Of a stretch of 64,000 nt of DNA, positions 1 through 10,573 are shown one piece after another (the stretch's first letter is position 1; each line of letters begins with the position of its first letter). The notes below the pieces were generated by a model. That model was not told the DNA's origin and made no database searches. It worked only from the letters and a program-made list of their open reading frames with translations. The position numbers and the translations under genes are program-made. This stretch comes from Microvelia longipes (taxonomy: Eukaryota; Arthropoda; Insecta; Hemiptera; Veliidae): contig JACMZG010001870.1 in assembly GCA_018340805.1 (NCBI GenBank), positions 15,497,651 to 15,561,650 on the forward strand. Direction: 5' to 3'.

Positions 1-252
1 GTGGAATTTAGTTATTTTTGAAAAGTGAGGTATTATAGTATAAACCAAGCAGTGGAGCTATTTCTACAATGTCTAAGGCAAGTCATGGTCAACTTATCCT
101 TTCAAAATGTTCATTTTAAACTAAAATTTGACAATGAAAATGATTGTATTTGTTTTTTATAAATACAAAAAACAACTGGTGCAATCAGCAACTGATGCTT
201 TGTAAGTTAGACTTAAAATTTACTTTTATTTTGGTTGAATTTGTTTGACCAG

Positions 253-501
253 ACATTCTGCTAAACCAGTTAACATGGAGAGCTGGGAGGAGCGCTGAAG
301 CATTGCGTAGCGGAGCCTCTTTAACCCTGCTAACAGCTCTAAACCTTCATACACCAAACAATATTGACAAGTTGTTGCCAGTTTTACTTTCGTTAGTTGA
401 GGATGCACTTCCAAGAACAAGGTCTCTCGCTTTGAGATCACTTCAAGTCCTAGCATGTCAACTGTCAGCATCGCCTGATGACTTCAGTAAAACCATTCAG
501 G
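253..501 (+). CDS. DNAAF5: DNAAF5 internal exon (third from last)
   Basis: The acceptor is the AG at 251-252 behind a T-rich tract; the donor GT is at 502-503. The first two bases complete a codon from the missing upstream exon, and the last base (G501) combines with TT of the next exon to give Val. It encodes two amphipathic HEAT helices, with LPVLLSLVEDALPRTRSLAL as the second pair. No in-frame stop is present. Confidence 0.85.
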
Positions 502-3164
502 GTATGATTAGGTTATTATGAATCATATAATTATTAAATGTTTTGCAGAACTCGGTTGTATCAAATGATATCATTTGATAATGTTTTGCTTGCCTGGCAT
601 GATGGCAGTTAGAGAGAACCGATCGTCTCTGGTAAATACTTCACATTATATTCTTCGGAATTTCAATTGAAGGTCAGAGTGAGTTCAGGCTCTGTTGGCG
701 CCCTGACGAAACAGACTGGGGCATGACATTATGTTGAGTCATCAATGACGACTATTGTCGAATGATGGAATAGTTCCCAGATGTATCATTGCATTTTGCT
801 TGTTACATTTTCTAGGTGTCTCTCACACAATTAAATTAATTATGTTATTTGATACTACCGAGTTTTGCAAAACATGAATTATTGACACAATATAATTGTG
901 CGAGAGACATCTAGGAAATGTAACAAGCAAAATGCAATGCTACATCTGGGAACTGTCTGGGTCTAACTCATCAAGGCGCCAACAGAGCCTGAACTCACTC
1001 TGACCTTCAATTAAAATTCCGAAGAATAAAATGTAAAGTATTTACCAGAGACCAGCAGTGCTCTCTTACCACCATCATGCTTGGAAAGCAAAACATATAT
1101 CATTTGATACAACCGAGTTTTGCAAAACATGAATAAACACATTGTGCGTTCATTATATAAACATACAATTCTATTGTGTCAACTATTCATGTTTTGCAAA
1201 GCTCAGTAGTATCAAATGATATATTTTTTGCTTTCCAAGCATGATGGCGGTAAGAGAGCACCGCTCGCCTTTGGTAAATACTTTACATTATATTCTTCGG
1301 AATTTCAATTGAAGATCAGAGTGAGTTCAGACTCTGTTGGCACCCTGACGAAACAGACTGGGGCATGACATTATGTGGAGCCATCAATGATGACAAAAGT
1401 CGAATGATGGAACAGTTCATTTTGCTTGCTACATTTCCTAGGTGTCTCTCGCACAATTATAGTGAGTCAATTAAATTAGTTATTAATTGTTATGTTTCTT
1501 TTACAATAAAAAATAAAGTCTTTCACCAGTAATTTCTTTATTTTCTAGTTATTATTAAAAGACTGGATGATTGTGACAGAGGAGTTCGTGAATTGTCAAT
1601 AACAACTATTAAATCATACTTCCAGACTTTGATAGAGCAGGATAAGAAACAAGCAATTAGTCAAAATACTATAGATTTTATATATTCAACTTTACTCATT
1701 CATTTAGATGATCAAGATACAAATATTCAAGATTTGGTGCTTGGTGAGTTATCTTACTTTACCTTAGTTACATCACCACTTTCAATTACGAGAGTCTGAT
1801 TATCAATTACGTGAGTCTAATTATCAATTACGTGAGTCTGATTATCAAATATGTGAGTCTGATTATAAATTATGTGAGTCTGATTATCAATTACGTGAGT
1901 CTGATTATCATATACGTGAGTCTGATTATCAATTATGCGAGTCTGATTATCAATTATGTGAGTCTGATTATCAATTACGTGTGTCTGATTATCAATTACG
2001 TGAGTCTGATTATCAATTACGTGAGTCTGATTATCAATTACGTGAATCTGATTATCAATTACGTGAGTCTGTTTTATCAATTACGTATATCATATTTTAG
2101 ATATTATAAAAAAACTATCTTAAAAAAATTTGATGTTTGTTAAAAATATTTTTGATTTGATAATCAAAAGTGGGTTTATCAGAAAAACATTTTGTGCTAG
2201 ACCCCTGGTATCCTCTTTTACCTTGGAAGCATGGAGGAATATATACTAATCAGTGCTTGGAAGGAAAAAAATAGTCTTATTTAATAAAATTTGAGGGGAG
2301 GGAGAATAAAGTGGCTTAACCCCCCCCCCCCCCCCTAACGCCATGGACGACTCTTAACGTTAAGACAAGATCAAGATGGATAGTAACACTAAAGGGTAAA
2401 TTTCTAATAAGAAATGAGAATTAATATGTGAAATTTGCTGCCAATACCCTAACATACTATTTGACTAAAATAAAATAATAACAATAATGCTTTTCGAGAT
2501 ATTTTAAATATTGTCTTATGTACCAGCAAAACAAGCTTTATAAGTGTAAATTTATAAAACAAATATTGGATACGGAATTTTGTACTGTTTAATTAAACTT
2601 TTGTGTATTTATGTTTATTATTATGAGTATCTTAAATATTAAGTATTTATGTTTATTATTATGAGTATCTTAAATATTGAGTATTTATTTTTATTATTAT
2701 ATATGAGTATCTAAATAGAGTATTTATTTATATTATGAAGACTTAAAATATTATTTATGGTATTATATATGGTTAAAATCAGTTGTCATGGTTGTAAAAT
2801 ATTGTTAAGGAACCAATGAGGTTGGCCTAATAAAAAATTGTGGGCTGGGTTTAACATGCAAGATTAACCTCATTGACTCAATCTCGTTATTTTCCTACGC
2901 TGTCAACTGACTATAACCACTTGTATTACTGTTGTACGAGTTTGTATTATTATGAATATTAATCATTTCCTCACATTTACAGATTGCCTGACCTTATCAG
3001 CAGAAATAAATCCCAAACTACTAATGAAGAAATTGAAAAGTGAAACTTTTAGGGATCAACAAATTCAGAAAAAACTGCTGATGATTATAGACAAAAGACT
3101 TAATGATGCTAAAAACATGACTGATTTAGAAAAACATATAGGAAATATTAGTGTCCAGTCTTAA
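253..3164 (+). CDS. DNAAF5: Dynein axonemal assembly factor 5 (HEATR2), last three exons, 5' part outside the window
   Basis: Three exons join in consistent phase: 253-501, 1549-1743 and 2983-3164, ending in TAA. Together they encode about 208 C-terminal residues. The stretches WRAGRSAEALRSGAS, KRLDDCDRGVRE and LLIHLDDQDTNIQDLVL match, in order and spacing, the C-terminal HEAT repeats of animal DNAAF5 (vertebrate counterparts read WRAGRTAAAIR, KRLDDVSNDVR and LLVHLDDPERAIQDAVL from memory). DNAAF5 is a cytoplasmic helical-repeat factor that helps preassemble outer and inner dynein arms before their delivery to cilia or flagella. In insects the expected sites are sperm and mechanosensory cilia. 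The start codon and N-terminal HEAT repeats must lie upstream of base 1. Introns are 1,047 and 1,239 nt, both loaded with repeats, but splice sites and reading frame are intact, so the gene looks functional. Confidence 0.88.
541..1470. mobile_element. Inverted cluster of three copies of foldback element family A, in DNAAF5 intron 1
   Basis: Three copies of one roughly 250-300 bp sequence occupy almost the whole intron. Copy 1 (about 571-840) and copy 3 (about 1217-1465) read forward; copy 2 (about 890-1110) is their reverse complement. All share blocks such as GGGGCATGACATTATGT, TCGAATGATGGAA and TTGCTTGTTACATTT. A perfect 22-nt palindrome (559-580) marks the joint where one unit ends and the next begins. 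Related copies lie at 43990-44208, 47036-47192 and 60603-60920. No coding capacity is present, so this is a non-autonomous element (MITE or foldback). The superfamily is unknown because no clean target duplication was found. Confidence 0.75.
1549..1743 (+). CDS. DNAAF5: DNAAF5 penultimate exon
   Basis: The acceptor TTTTCTAG ends at 1548 and the donor GTGAGT starts at 1744. The exon opens with VIIKRLDDCDRGVRELS and closes with LLIHLDDQDTNIQDLVL, the most recognisable HEAT-repeat signature of the family. Phase 1 on both sides agrees with the neighbouring exons. A 21-bp minisatellite begins only about 40 bp after the donor. Confidence 0.88.
1786..2085. repeat. 21-bp minisatellite in DNAAF5 intron 2
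   Basis: About fourteen head-to-tail copies of a 21-bp unit containing ATTACGTGAGTCTGATTATC. Because 21 is divisible by three and the unit lacks stops, it makes open frames on both strands (IINYVSL on +, THVIDNQ on -). These are artefacts of the repeat, not genes. Confidence 0.92.
2320..2335. repeat. Poly-C tract
   Basis: Sixteen consecutive C on the + strand, in intron 2 of DNAAF5. Length is probably uncertain in the assembly. Confidence 0.9.
2585..2745. repeat. AT-rich tandem repeat, about 40-50 bp unit
   Basis: Three to four degenerate copies of a unit with TTTATTATTATGAGTATCTT lie in intron 2 of DNAAF5, beyond the poly-C tract. Nothing coding is seen between this repeat and the last exon. 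Confidence 0.65.
2983..3164 (+). CDS. DNAAF5: DNAAF5 terminal coding exon
   Basis: The acceptor TTTACAG ends at 2982. Using G1743 as first base, the frame reads DCLTLSAEINPKLLMKKLKS and runs to TAA at 3162-3164. The lysine-rich ending has the same length and helical character as the end of vertebrate DNAAF5. An AATAAA signal follows 37 bp after the stop. Confidence 0.82.
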
Positions 3165-3200
3165 TGTCTGTTTAAAGTTTAAGTGAATAATAACATAAAT

Positions 3201-3206
3201 AATAAA
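3201..3206 (+). promoter_or_regulatory. Probable polyadenylation signal of DNAAF5
   Basis: AATAAA, 37 bp beyond the DNAAF5 stop codon, followed within about 30 bp by a T-rich stretch. Another ATAATAAA-like site near 3350 could serve as an alternative. Confidence 0.5.
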
Positions 3207-3464
3207 AGAGTTAGTTTTTATATTAGGATGAGAACCCTGTTATACTTATTTTGTCCAATTATTAGAGAATAATATTTAAGTTATTTTTTTCTTTTTTTGT
3301 CACATTATTTGTTACCATTTTTTTATATGCTTTAGACTCTTAGTTTTGTAATAATAAATTATATCAATTTGACTTTTTATTTATTATCCGAGTGAACCAA
3401 TTCCAAGAGGAACTAGATTTTTAAAAGTAGATTAGGGTACCCTCTGACTGCCTTCTTTTAAGCT

Positions 3465-3690
3465 TTATAAGATAGTAATCATTAATACTGTCTCGGTAAA
3501 ATTGGACCCTCACTTTAAATAAGCTTGGCTATAATCATTAAACTACCTCGTAAAAGTGACCCCTCTATAAATAAGCCTGCTATAACATTAATACACTCCC
3601 GTTAAAAGTGGACCTCCTCTACTTAATAAGCTTGCTATAAGCAGTAACACCTCGTTAAAAGTGACCCTCTACTGGAGAACAACTAGGACC
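3465..3690. repeat. Degenerate tandem repeat, about 55-bp unit
   Basis: Four imperfect copies of a unit with the order TAAGCTTGCTATAA, then CTCGTTAAAAGTG, then ACCCTCTA, just past the DNAAF5 3' end. A short poly-C run follows at about 3690-3700. Confidence 0.7.
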
Positions 3691-3921
3691 CCCCCCCCCC
3701 CTTTGCCCTTGAGATATTTTATGGCCCTTTTAGAGTCAAAAATCCTCTTTTTGGCCCTTCAGCTTAGTCGCCACTGTACTTAACACTGAAGTGAAGTCTC
3801 AAGAAGTGTCAGAAAAATTTTAAAAATTTAGTATTCAAGACGAGTGAAGCGAGTCTTATAATATGGAGGATAACCTGCAAACCAACGTGTTGAGGAAAAG
3901 TTCAGATATAATACTTCGAGG

Positions 3922-4196
3922 TATCGAGATATATATCTAGATGGCAGAGCCTATCGCAACACATCAGAGCCGAAACATCTTTTGGGCTGGTGTACCTCAT
4001 CCAACCCCTTAAGTGAATAAGTTATACTTAAATAATTATTTCCGCTTCCCGCACATTTTTTGTGTTTTGATTTGTATTTTTTAACATTCTTCATAGATTA
4101 TTGAAATTCGTACTGAATATGAGTATTTAGATACGAAGGTGTGCGTACTTTCCTTTATGTTCAAAATTTAACCTAAGGGCCCTCAAGTCCAAAAAT
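3922..4196 (-). mobile_element. Diverged hAT-like MITE (family H), reverse orientation
   Basis: Read on the - strand this matches the family seen at 10259, 38548, 48575 and 55448. It shares the AGATATATA end, the block corresponding to GAGCCC/AAAGATGTTTC, and at the other end TTCAAAATTTAACCTA next to GGGCCCT. It is the most degraded copy and its ends are approximate. Confidence 0.6.
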
Positions 4197-4199
4197 GTG

Positions 4200-5500
4200 T
4201 TTTTGTGACGGGATAAAATAACCTCAAATCTAAGCAACAAAAACATTTATAAGACCAATCGTCTTTAGGAATAATTAATTTATTCTATTGCAAAAAAGTA
4301 TAACTTGCCAAAATACAGACAGCCCAAACATTTAAAGTAGTTAGAATTTTTTTTAACTTGACTTTATTTACTAAATACAAAAGTGGAAAATTAATAATAT
4401 TTACGTTGGACTGCTAATATATGAAAAACTCCATCAAATACAGTTATGGCACCTAGCGACCCAACGGAATGATAAGACCGTTGTATTAAAATTAGTCCCT
4501 TTAAGTATTGTCTCTTGAAATGCACACCACACACAGCACACGCAGCTAGTTAGATATAAGTGAACTTACTCTTCATATTGTTTTTCATTATGTTATTACC
4601 CTAAAACATTTTTAATAAACTTTATAATTCAATATTTAATATTTACTTTTCCCTTATAGCAGGTGTCAGAAAACATTGTGCGGAAAAATCCGAAACCGGA
4701 GTTCAACTGATATATCCGTTTAATGAACGAATGAATTAAAGTGAAACCAACAAAAAAACAGAAAAACCTTCTGATGGTTCACAAAGTGTCTGATATCTGT
4801 CTATAGTGTGTTTACATTGTACCTCTAGTGTAGTACTAGAGAGTGAAAACGCGCACGAAATATCTATAGTCAGTCTAGTTGTCTCCAGAAATAATTTACA
4901 TGAAGGTCATCATCGATATATGATCAGCAAAAATAATCAATGATCAAAAACATGTAATAAAATATTAATATATAATAATATAATAAATATATATAGAATA
5001 TATATAAATAAAATAAATTAATTTAATAAGAGTAATATACAGTAAATAAGTTCTTAAGTTCCTTGTACCTGAATGATTTATTTGATATTTTTTTAATAAA
5101 ATAGACATTTTTTTTTTAGTAAAATGTAATTTATTTGTCAGTATTTCTCCATTATATCATATTATAGCTGGTCATTTTCTTTAACCAAATTATAATGTAG
5201 TAATTTATATTTATCTGAAAACTGGTATGAAATCCTGTTAATGTACAATACAAGTAAGCATTTTATTCATAATTATCATATCAAATACCACATCATATTC
5301 ATAAAATAACATTGTTAAACAGTTCACTAAAAACTAAAAAAAGTATAAGTAAATAATTTACAAATAGAAAGTAAGTCAAACTACATCTTAAGCCTCCTCA
5401 CCACTCACGCAGAATGCTTCAAAATAATATCGTGAAATATAGTTTTTACATACTTTGCAAACATTTATCAATGTCGCAATAGTCGTTTTCTATAATAATC
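4200..5500. other. AT-rich intergenic DNA
   Basis: No coding exon, RNA gene or clear transposon end is visible. Contains TA-rich low complexity near 4960-5040. It ends at the assembly gap. Confidence 0.6.
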
Positions 5501-6500
5501 NNNNNNNNNNNNNNNNNNNNNNNNNNNNNNNNNNNNNNNNNNNNNNNNNNNNNNNNNNNNNNNNNNNNNNNNNNNNNNNNNNNNNNNNNNNNNNNNNNNN
5601 NNNNNNNNNNNNNNNNNNNNNNNNNNNNNNNNNNNNNNNNNNNNNNNNNNNNNNNNNNNNNNNNNNNNNNNNNNNNNNNNNNNNNNNNNNNNNNNNNNNN
5701 NNNNNNNNNNNNNNNNNNNNNNNNNNNNNNNNNNNNNNNNNNNNNNNNNNNNNNNNNNNNNNNNNNNNNNNNNNNNNNNNNNNNNNNNNNNNNNNNNNNN
5801 NNNNNNNNNNNNNNNNNNNNNNNNNNNNNNNNNNNNNNNNNNNNNNNNNNNNNNNNNNNNNNNNNNNNNNNNNNNNNNNNNNNNNNNNNNNNNNNNNNNN
5901 NNNNNNNNNNNNNNNNNNNNNNNNNNNNNNNNNNNNNNNNNNNNNNNNNNNNNNNNNNNNNNNNNNNNNNNNNNNNNNNNNNNNNNNNNNNNNNNNNNNN
6001 NNNNNNNNNNNNNNNNNNNNNNNNNNNNNNNNNNNNNNNNNNNNNNNNNNNNNNNNNNNNNNNNNNNNNNNNNNNNNNNNNNNNNNNNNNNNNNNNNNNN
6101 NNNNNNNNNNNNNNNNNNNNNNNNNNNNNNNNNNNNNNNNNNNNNNNNNNNNNNNNNNNNNNNNNNNNNNNNNNNNNNNNNNNNNNNNNNNNNNNNNNNN
6201 NNNNNNNNNNNNNNNNNNNNNNNNNNNNNNNNNNNNNNNNNNNNNNNNNNNNNNNNNNNNNNNNNNNNNNNNNNNNNNNNNNNNNNNNNNNNNNNNNNNN
6301 NNNNNNNNNNNNNNNNNNNNNNNNNNNNNNNNNNNNNNNNNNNNNNNNNNNNNNNNNNNNNNNNNNNNNNNNNNNNNNNNNNNNNNNNNNNNNNNNNNNN
6401 NNNNNNNNNNNNNNNNNNNNNNNNNNNNNNNNNNNNNNNNNNNNNNNNNNNNNNNNNNNNNNNNNNNNNNNNNNNNNNNNNNNNNNNNNNNNNNNNNNNN
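5501..6500. other. Assembly gap of 1,000 N
   Basis: Exactly 1,000 N, the usual placeholder for a scaffold join of unknown length. Open frames through it are meaningless. Confidence 0.98.
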
Positions 6501-7083
6501 GACCCCACTTAACGTTTTGTCACTACCATGTCAACTTAAGATATAAGTAATATAATATATCTTAGTTAACAGATAGTTATTCGGATGGTATACCTTTTAA
6601 TTTTATGATAAGTTAGTCTATTCGATAAAAAGAGTTTAAGTTCCAAGATAGTGATATCTTTGAAGTAACAGCCCTATAATCAACTTTTGTTAGAATTAGG
6701 TATTCAATAGTATAGTAGTACTGATTATTTAGTGACCTTGGCATCGATGTGTACTACAATCGTCACTTGAGAATATACAGCTATTGATACATACTATACA
6801 TTAAGTTTACTAGAAGTCAAATATTCGAATGGTATATATGTCCCAAGTTTGATTTAAAACGTGAAAACTACTTTTATGCATTGGGTGAATAAATAATATA
6901 GAGTGCGCTTATTATTTTAAAGGCAATATTTAAAAAAATTTTTTCTTTAGCAATTCTTCATAATGAAAATGAACGCTTATATGAGGTCTGATCTCTGGAT
7001 GACGGAAGTTGAGGGTGGGAGTGAGCGGAATCGGTTCCTATTGGCTTCCTGATAACAAAAAAATATGTCCGAAAAAAGTTTAT
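6501..7083. other. Intergenic DNA without recognised features
   Basis: AT-rich sequence between the gap and the TA microsatellite; no exon or element recognised. Confidence 0.55.
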
Positions 7084-7087
7084 ATAT

Positions 7088-7135
<48 letters not shown>

Positions 7136-7275
7136 GTATGTAAGAGTTTCTACCCTTTTCGTATGGCGAACGATAACTCTCGAAGGCGTTCTCAAATTGA
7201 AACGAAACTTTGCAAATCGCGAGATGTTGAGGGGTTACGAAGGCCTATTGTTTATAAAAACATTATGACGTCATC
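7084..7275. repeat. (TA)n microsatellite plus adjoining dispersed repeat
   Basis: A TATA run at about 7084-7136 leads into TATGTATG and then a block with GAGTTTCTACCC, AACGATAACTCTCGAA and ATGACGTCAT. The same layout (TA microsatellite, then an imperfect version of this block with AACGCT, a serial GATCGAAAT-like motif and GTGACGTCATTAA) recurs at 34700-34920 and 51260-51460. It is therefore a repeat family that tends to carry a microsatellite at its edge. Confidence 0.55.
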
Positions 7276-7654
7276 AATCAAAGTTAATGACGTATGAAAA
7301 AAAATTTTTTTTGGAAACTTGAAATGCTTTAAAACAAGGTAATTTCGTGTTTGGTAGACGGCTAGCTAATCGATTAAGACCAATTCAGCTCAATCGAACC
7401 ATCACAAATGGCGCAATTGTATCATATATATATAATCTTGTATATATGTATACGTCATACGAGTCAAAGACTAGTACGAATCTGTTGGGTTTAGTAGTGT
7501 TAGAGGGTGGGATATAGTATAAAAGAACGACTTCTATAACTCTTGCTCCCATCATGTAGGCTACTGTCCCAGAGGACAGTCAAAAATGGCTTACACTGAA
7601 CCACGCCGAAGCTTAAGGCAGACCCGTAAAGAAGGAAAGAACATCGAAGTAGTC

Positions 7655-7995
7655 TTATATGGATTGGTCGAAGTTATCTAAAACGAAATGCGACCAGTTT
7701 CAGCTCAATCGACAATCCTAAGTGACGCACAAAGGTATTTTTATTAAATAATCATGATATATTTTTTCAAACTTAAGATTTTACTCAAATAAAAACAATT
7801 TGTTTAAAAAAAAATTTTGACATTTTTCTTTAAATTTTATAAACAATCATTAATGTAAGTAAGTGTTGAAGTTGTCTTATAACGGTCGGAAGTCATTCTA
7901 AAACCATTGCGACCGGTTTTCAGCTCAATCAGACAATTTTAGTGACGGAAACGGTATTTTTATTTAAAAACAAAAATCATGAATAATATAGTTTT
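7655..7995. repeat. Two diverged tandem copies of a roughly 200-bp sequence
   Basis: The segment from about 7660 to 7760 (GAAGTAGTCTTATA, GCGACCAGTTTCAGCTCAAT, then GGTATTTTTATT) is repeated from about 7868 to 7990 (GAAGTTGTCTTATA, GCGACCGGTTTTCAGCTCAA, then GGTATTTTTATT). A shorter third trace occurs near 7380. Confidence 0.65.
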
Positions 7996-8096
7996 GTTTA
8001 TAATGTTTCTTAATTTTAATATTATAGCATACTATTAATAATAGAGTATTAATAAAATCTCAATTAGAAAATCAAGTTTGCGAGAGAAAGCACTCA

Positions 8097-8336
8097 GGCC
8101 CGCGAAGCGGGCCCTGTGTGGAGAGGCTGTGAAAATTCGCTAGATACATGGCAAAATCCATGTAACAAGAACAATAATGAACAAAAACACATAATACAAA
8201 AACAACAACAATGTGGCCGCCAAAGCGGCCACAGGGAGGCCCCCGGGCCGCGAAGCGGCCCGGCTGGGCCGACGCCGCGGAGCGGACGAGGCGCGAAGCG
8301 CCGAGGCCGCGTAGCGGCTACGGGCCGAGGCCCGTA
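8097..8336. repeat. Array of GC-rich perfect hairpins with GNA-type triloops
   Basis: At least seven perfect inverted repeats lie in 240 bp: 8097-8113 (7-bp arms, loop GAA), 8212-8233 (9-bp arms, loop CAAA), 8243-8263 (9-bp arms, GAA), 8275-8285 (4-bp arms, GGA), 8290-8302 (5-bp arms, GAA), 8306-8318 (5-bp arms, GTA) and about 8319-8336 (8-bp arms, loop GA). Five have the closing form GC-GNA-GC. The spacer at 8130-8210 is AT-rich. The surrounding DNA is AT-rich, so composition alone makes this block stand out. It is not coding, although it leaves an open frame on each strand. Its origin is unknown. Confidence 0.85.
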
Positions 8337-8374
8337 TTTTTTTTTGGAAACACTTTCCAAAAGTGAACAGAGGT

Positions 8375-8615
8375 CAATTTCAATCATACAAAGTTTCAAT
8401 GCTTTAGCATTATCTTGGAATACTCGTTCTGTAAGAAAAGATCTCAATCTGCAAAATACTCTGGGGAGCAAATGTTGTACGAATGAACTGAAATTTGTAG
8501 GGATGTGTTTTAGGCGTATTGTATCAATCATACAAAGTTTCAACGCTTTAGCTTCCTTGGAAGTACCTGTTCTGCAAAATGGATCTCATTCTGCAAAATA
8601 TTTTGCAGAAAACCT
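8375..8615. repeat. Imperfect direct duplication, about 90-bp units
   Basis: AATCATACAAAGTTTCAA followed by GCTTTAGC, CTTGGAA, GTTCTG, GATCTCA and TCTGCAAAATA occurs at about 8381-8462 and again at about 8525-8603. It adjoins the GC-rich hairpin array and may belong to the same element. Confidence 0.7.
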
Positions 8616-8659
8616 TGTTCTGCAGATTAGGGTCGCTCCTTATGCATTTTAAATACTGG

Positions 8660-10250
8660 TGATAACTCATTAAAACTTTATTTTTTAATGAAATAGTGAT
8701 TCTACTGTGTTCATACATCCTAAAATTAATTGAAGTAATCCATTTTGAGAAAAAATTCAAGTGATAATCGTCACAACTAAAAAAAACCAAGGAACCCCCA
8801 TAAGGACTTTAATAATGATCACCCTTTGGTTATCAATTTCTTATCAGTGACGGTGGCGCTGCTACAGACTATGAATCACGCATTAGGAGAGGAACCAAGC
8901 TGTGCTAAGTAATTGTCACAATTTATTTTTGAATTAGAGATGAGGTTTCCGATAAGACCAACTCTTTTTTATAATTTTATTTTGTTAATGAGCTTCTATT
9001 ATGTCACAAAAAGATAAATGCATTTTTTTCAATTATTTTGGTCAATAAATTTCGTCTTGGAACCGGTATGAAGGTGACAGCCATGAATATTTTGAAATTA
9101 GCAAAAAATTGATGTCAGACTTCTCCATCTGCTATATATAATAGTTAAAATATTATTGTTATATTATAATTATTATTAATTATAGTTTTCCCAGGTAGAA
9201 GTTAAATATTATCAGATTGATGACATAACAATATTAGAAGAGACACTGTTTCAAGTAAAAAAGAAATGATAAAAATCTAGTTAAAAAATAGTTCATTTTG
9301 AATAGAAAGATAAGATAAAAAGTGCTGCGGGGTAGGTAAAATAACCTGACTCACCCCCACCTACACATCGCCTCCCTTGCAACTATAAGGACTTATTTCT
9401 TCCCTTTTACTGTGTTATAAGCGCTGCATTTTCTCCTTTCCTGGTGATTTTTTTAGTCGCGTGACCATTTAAAAATATCTAGCATGAGAAGTATAGTATA
9501 CAGTATGCAAGGTAGATTTTTAAGCTAAGGTACTGCTACTTAGCTATATGGATAATTTCTTATATTGGATCGAATCAATTTGGTTGTTGATTGATGCATT
9601 GTTGATCAATTTATTTTAAAAATCTTCAAAACTTCTTTCATCTTTATAAGACAATATTTGTATTTCATTAGGGATAAATGTTACTAAAGCATCAAAAAGA
9701 ATAACTACAGGATTAATCTAATCTCTTTTTATTTTTTAAAATATTAACATCACATTTATATATTTATAATTTTTATTCCATTTACAATATTTACAAATTT
9801 TTATTTTATATTTTTTTCTCAGTAAAAAAACAAACAAACAAGTAGCACTAAGTGATCAAATTAAAAATATCATTAAGCATAAGTTAACAATATTGAATTG
9901 AACGTACTATAACAACAAATAAATTAGATTAATGAATGGTTATTGTTTTTAAATTCTTACCAGTGGAGGTCTACGCAACAGAAGAGATTTCCTATAAAAA
10001 GTATTATAATTTTATGCACCAGCTTCAGGTTGACTATTTAAAATAACAGTACAACCTTCTCTATCTTTTTACTTTATTTCCTTACCCTTTATAATGAATG
10101 ATTGAAAAAATTTAATACATAGTTTAAATACTCTCAAATAAGTAGATTAAAAAAGATTTAGAGAGAATAAGGTGGATTAAAAAGTATAAATGTCCAAAAC
10201 TTGGTGTTCACAAATGCAACAATTTGGTAAAACAACAGCTTGTACCAACA
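8660..10250. other. Intergenic DNA without recognised features
   Basis: AT-rich. No exon, RNA gene or bounded element was recognised on either strand. Confidence 0.55.
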
Positions 10251-10258
10251 GGTTATAC

Positions 10259-10565
10259 CATAGAGATGTTATTACTAGAAAAGCACTACAGGTTAAATTT
10301 TTAAACATCAAAAAAGTAACCTGACCACCTTTGCTTAAAAATATGATCAAATAATCAGTAAAAAATTACAATAACTTTTATAGGAGAACGTTAAAAATAC
10401 AAATCAAAACGCAAACAATGTGTGAGTGGAAAATAATAGAGTTATTATAACGTGAATTCACTCTTGGAGGAGGTTTCAATGAGGTTATACAGAGCCCCAA
10501 AAAGATGTTTCAAGCCACTTAAGGTATTGAGATAGTCTATGCCCCCTCTGATATATATCTCTATG
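10259..10565 (+). mobile_element. hAT-like MITE (family H), complete, with 8-bp target duplication
   Basis: A 307-bp element starts CATAGAGAT and ends ATCTCTATG as terminal inverted repeats. It is flanked by the perfect direct repeat GGTTATAC (10251-10258 and 10566-10573). Eight-bp duplications and ends of the CA...TG type are the mark of the hAT superfamily. Inner blocks include AAAAGTAACCTGACCACC, GGAGGTTTCAATGAGGTTA and GATAGTCTATGCCCCCTCT. There is no transposase, so it would have moved in trans. Confidence 0.85.
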
Positions 10566-10573
10566 GGTTATAC

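Noticed and set aside
1811..2143. Open frames on both strands made of IINYVSL / THVIDNQ repeats
   Set aside because: Pure product of the 21-bp minisatellite; intronic, with no start or splice support.
5455..6546. Long open frames across the N run
   Set aside because: Almost entirely unknown bases; an artefact of the assembly gap.
8094..8652. 149- and 178-codon overlapping frames at 8.1-8.65 kb
   Set aside because: Both run through the GC-rich hairpin array on opposite strands. Arg/Pro/Gly-rich content follows from the palindromes, and no start context or homology was seen.
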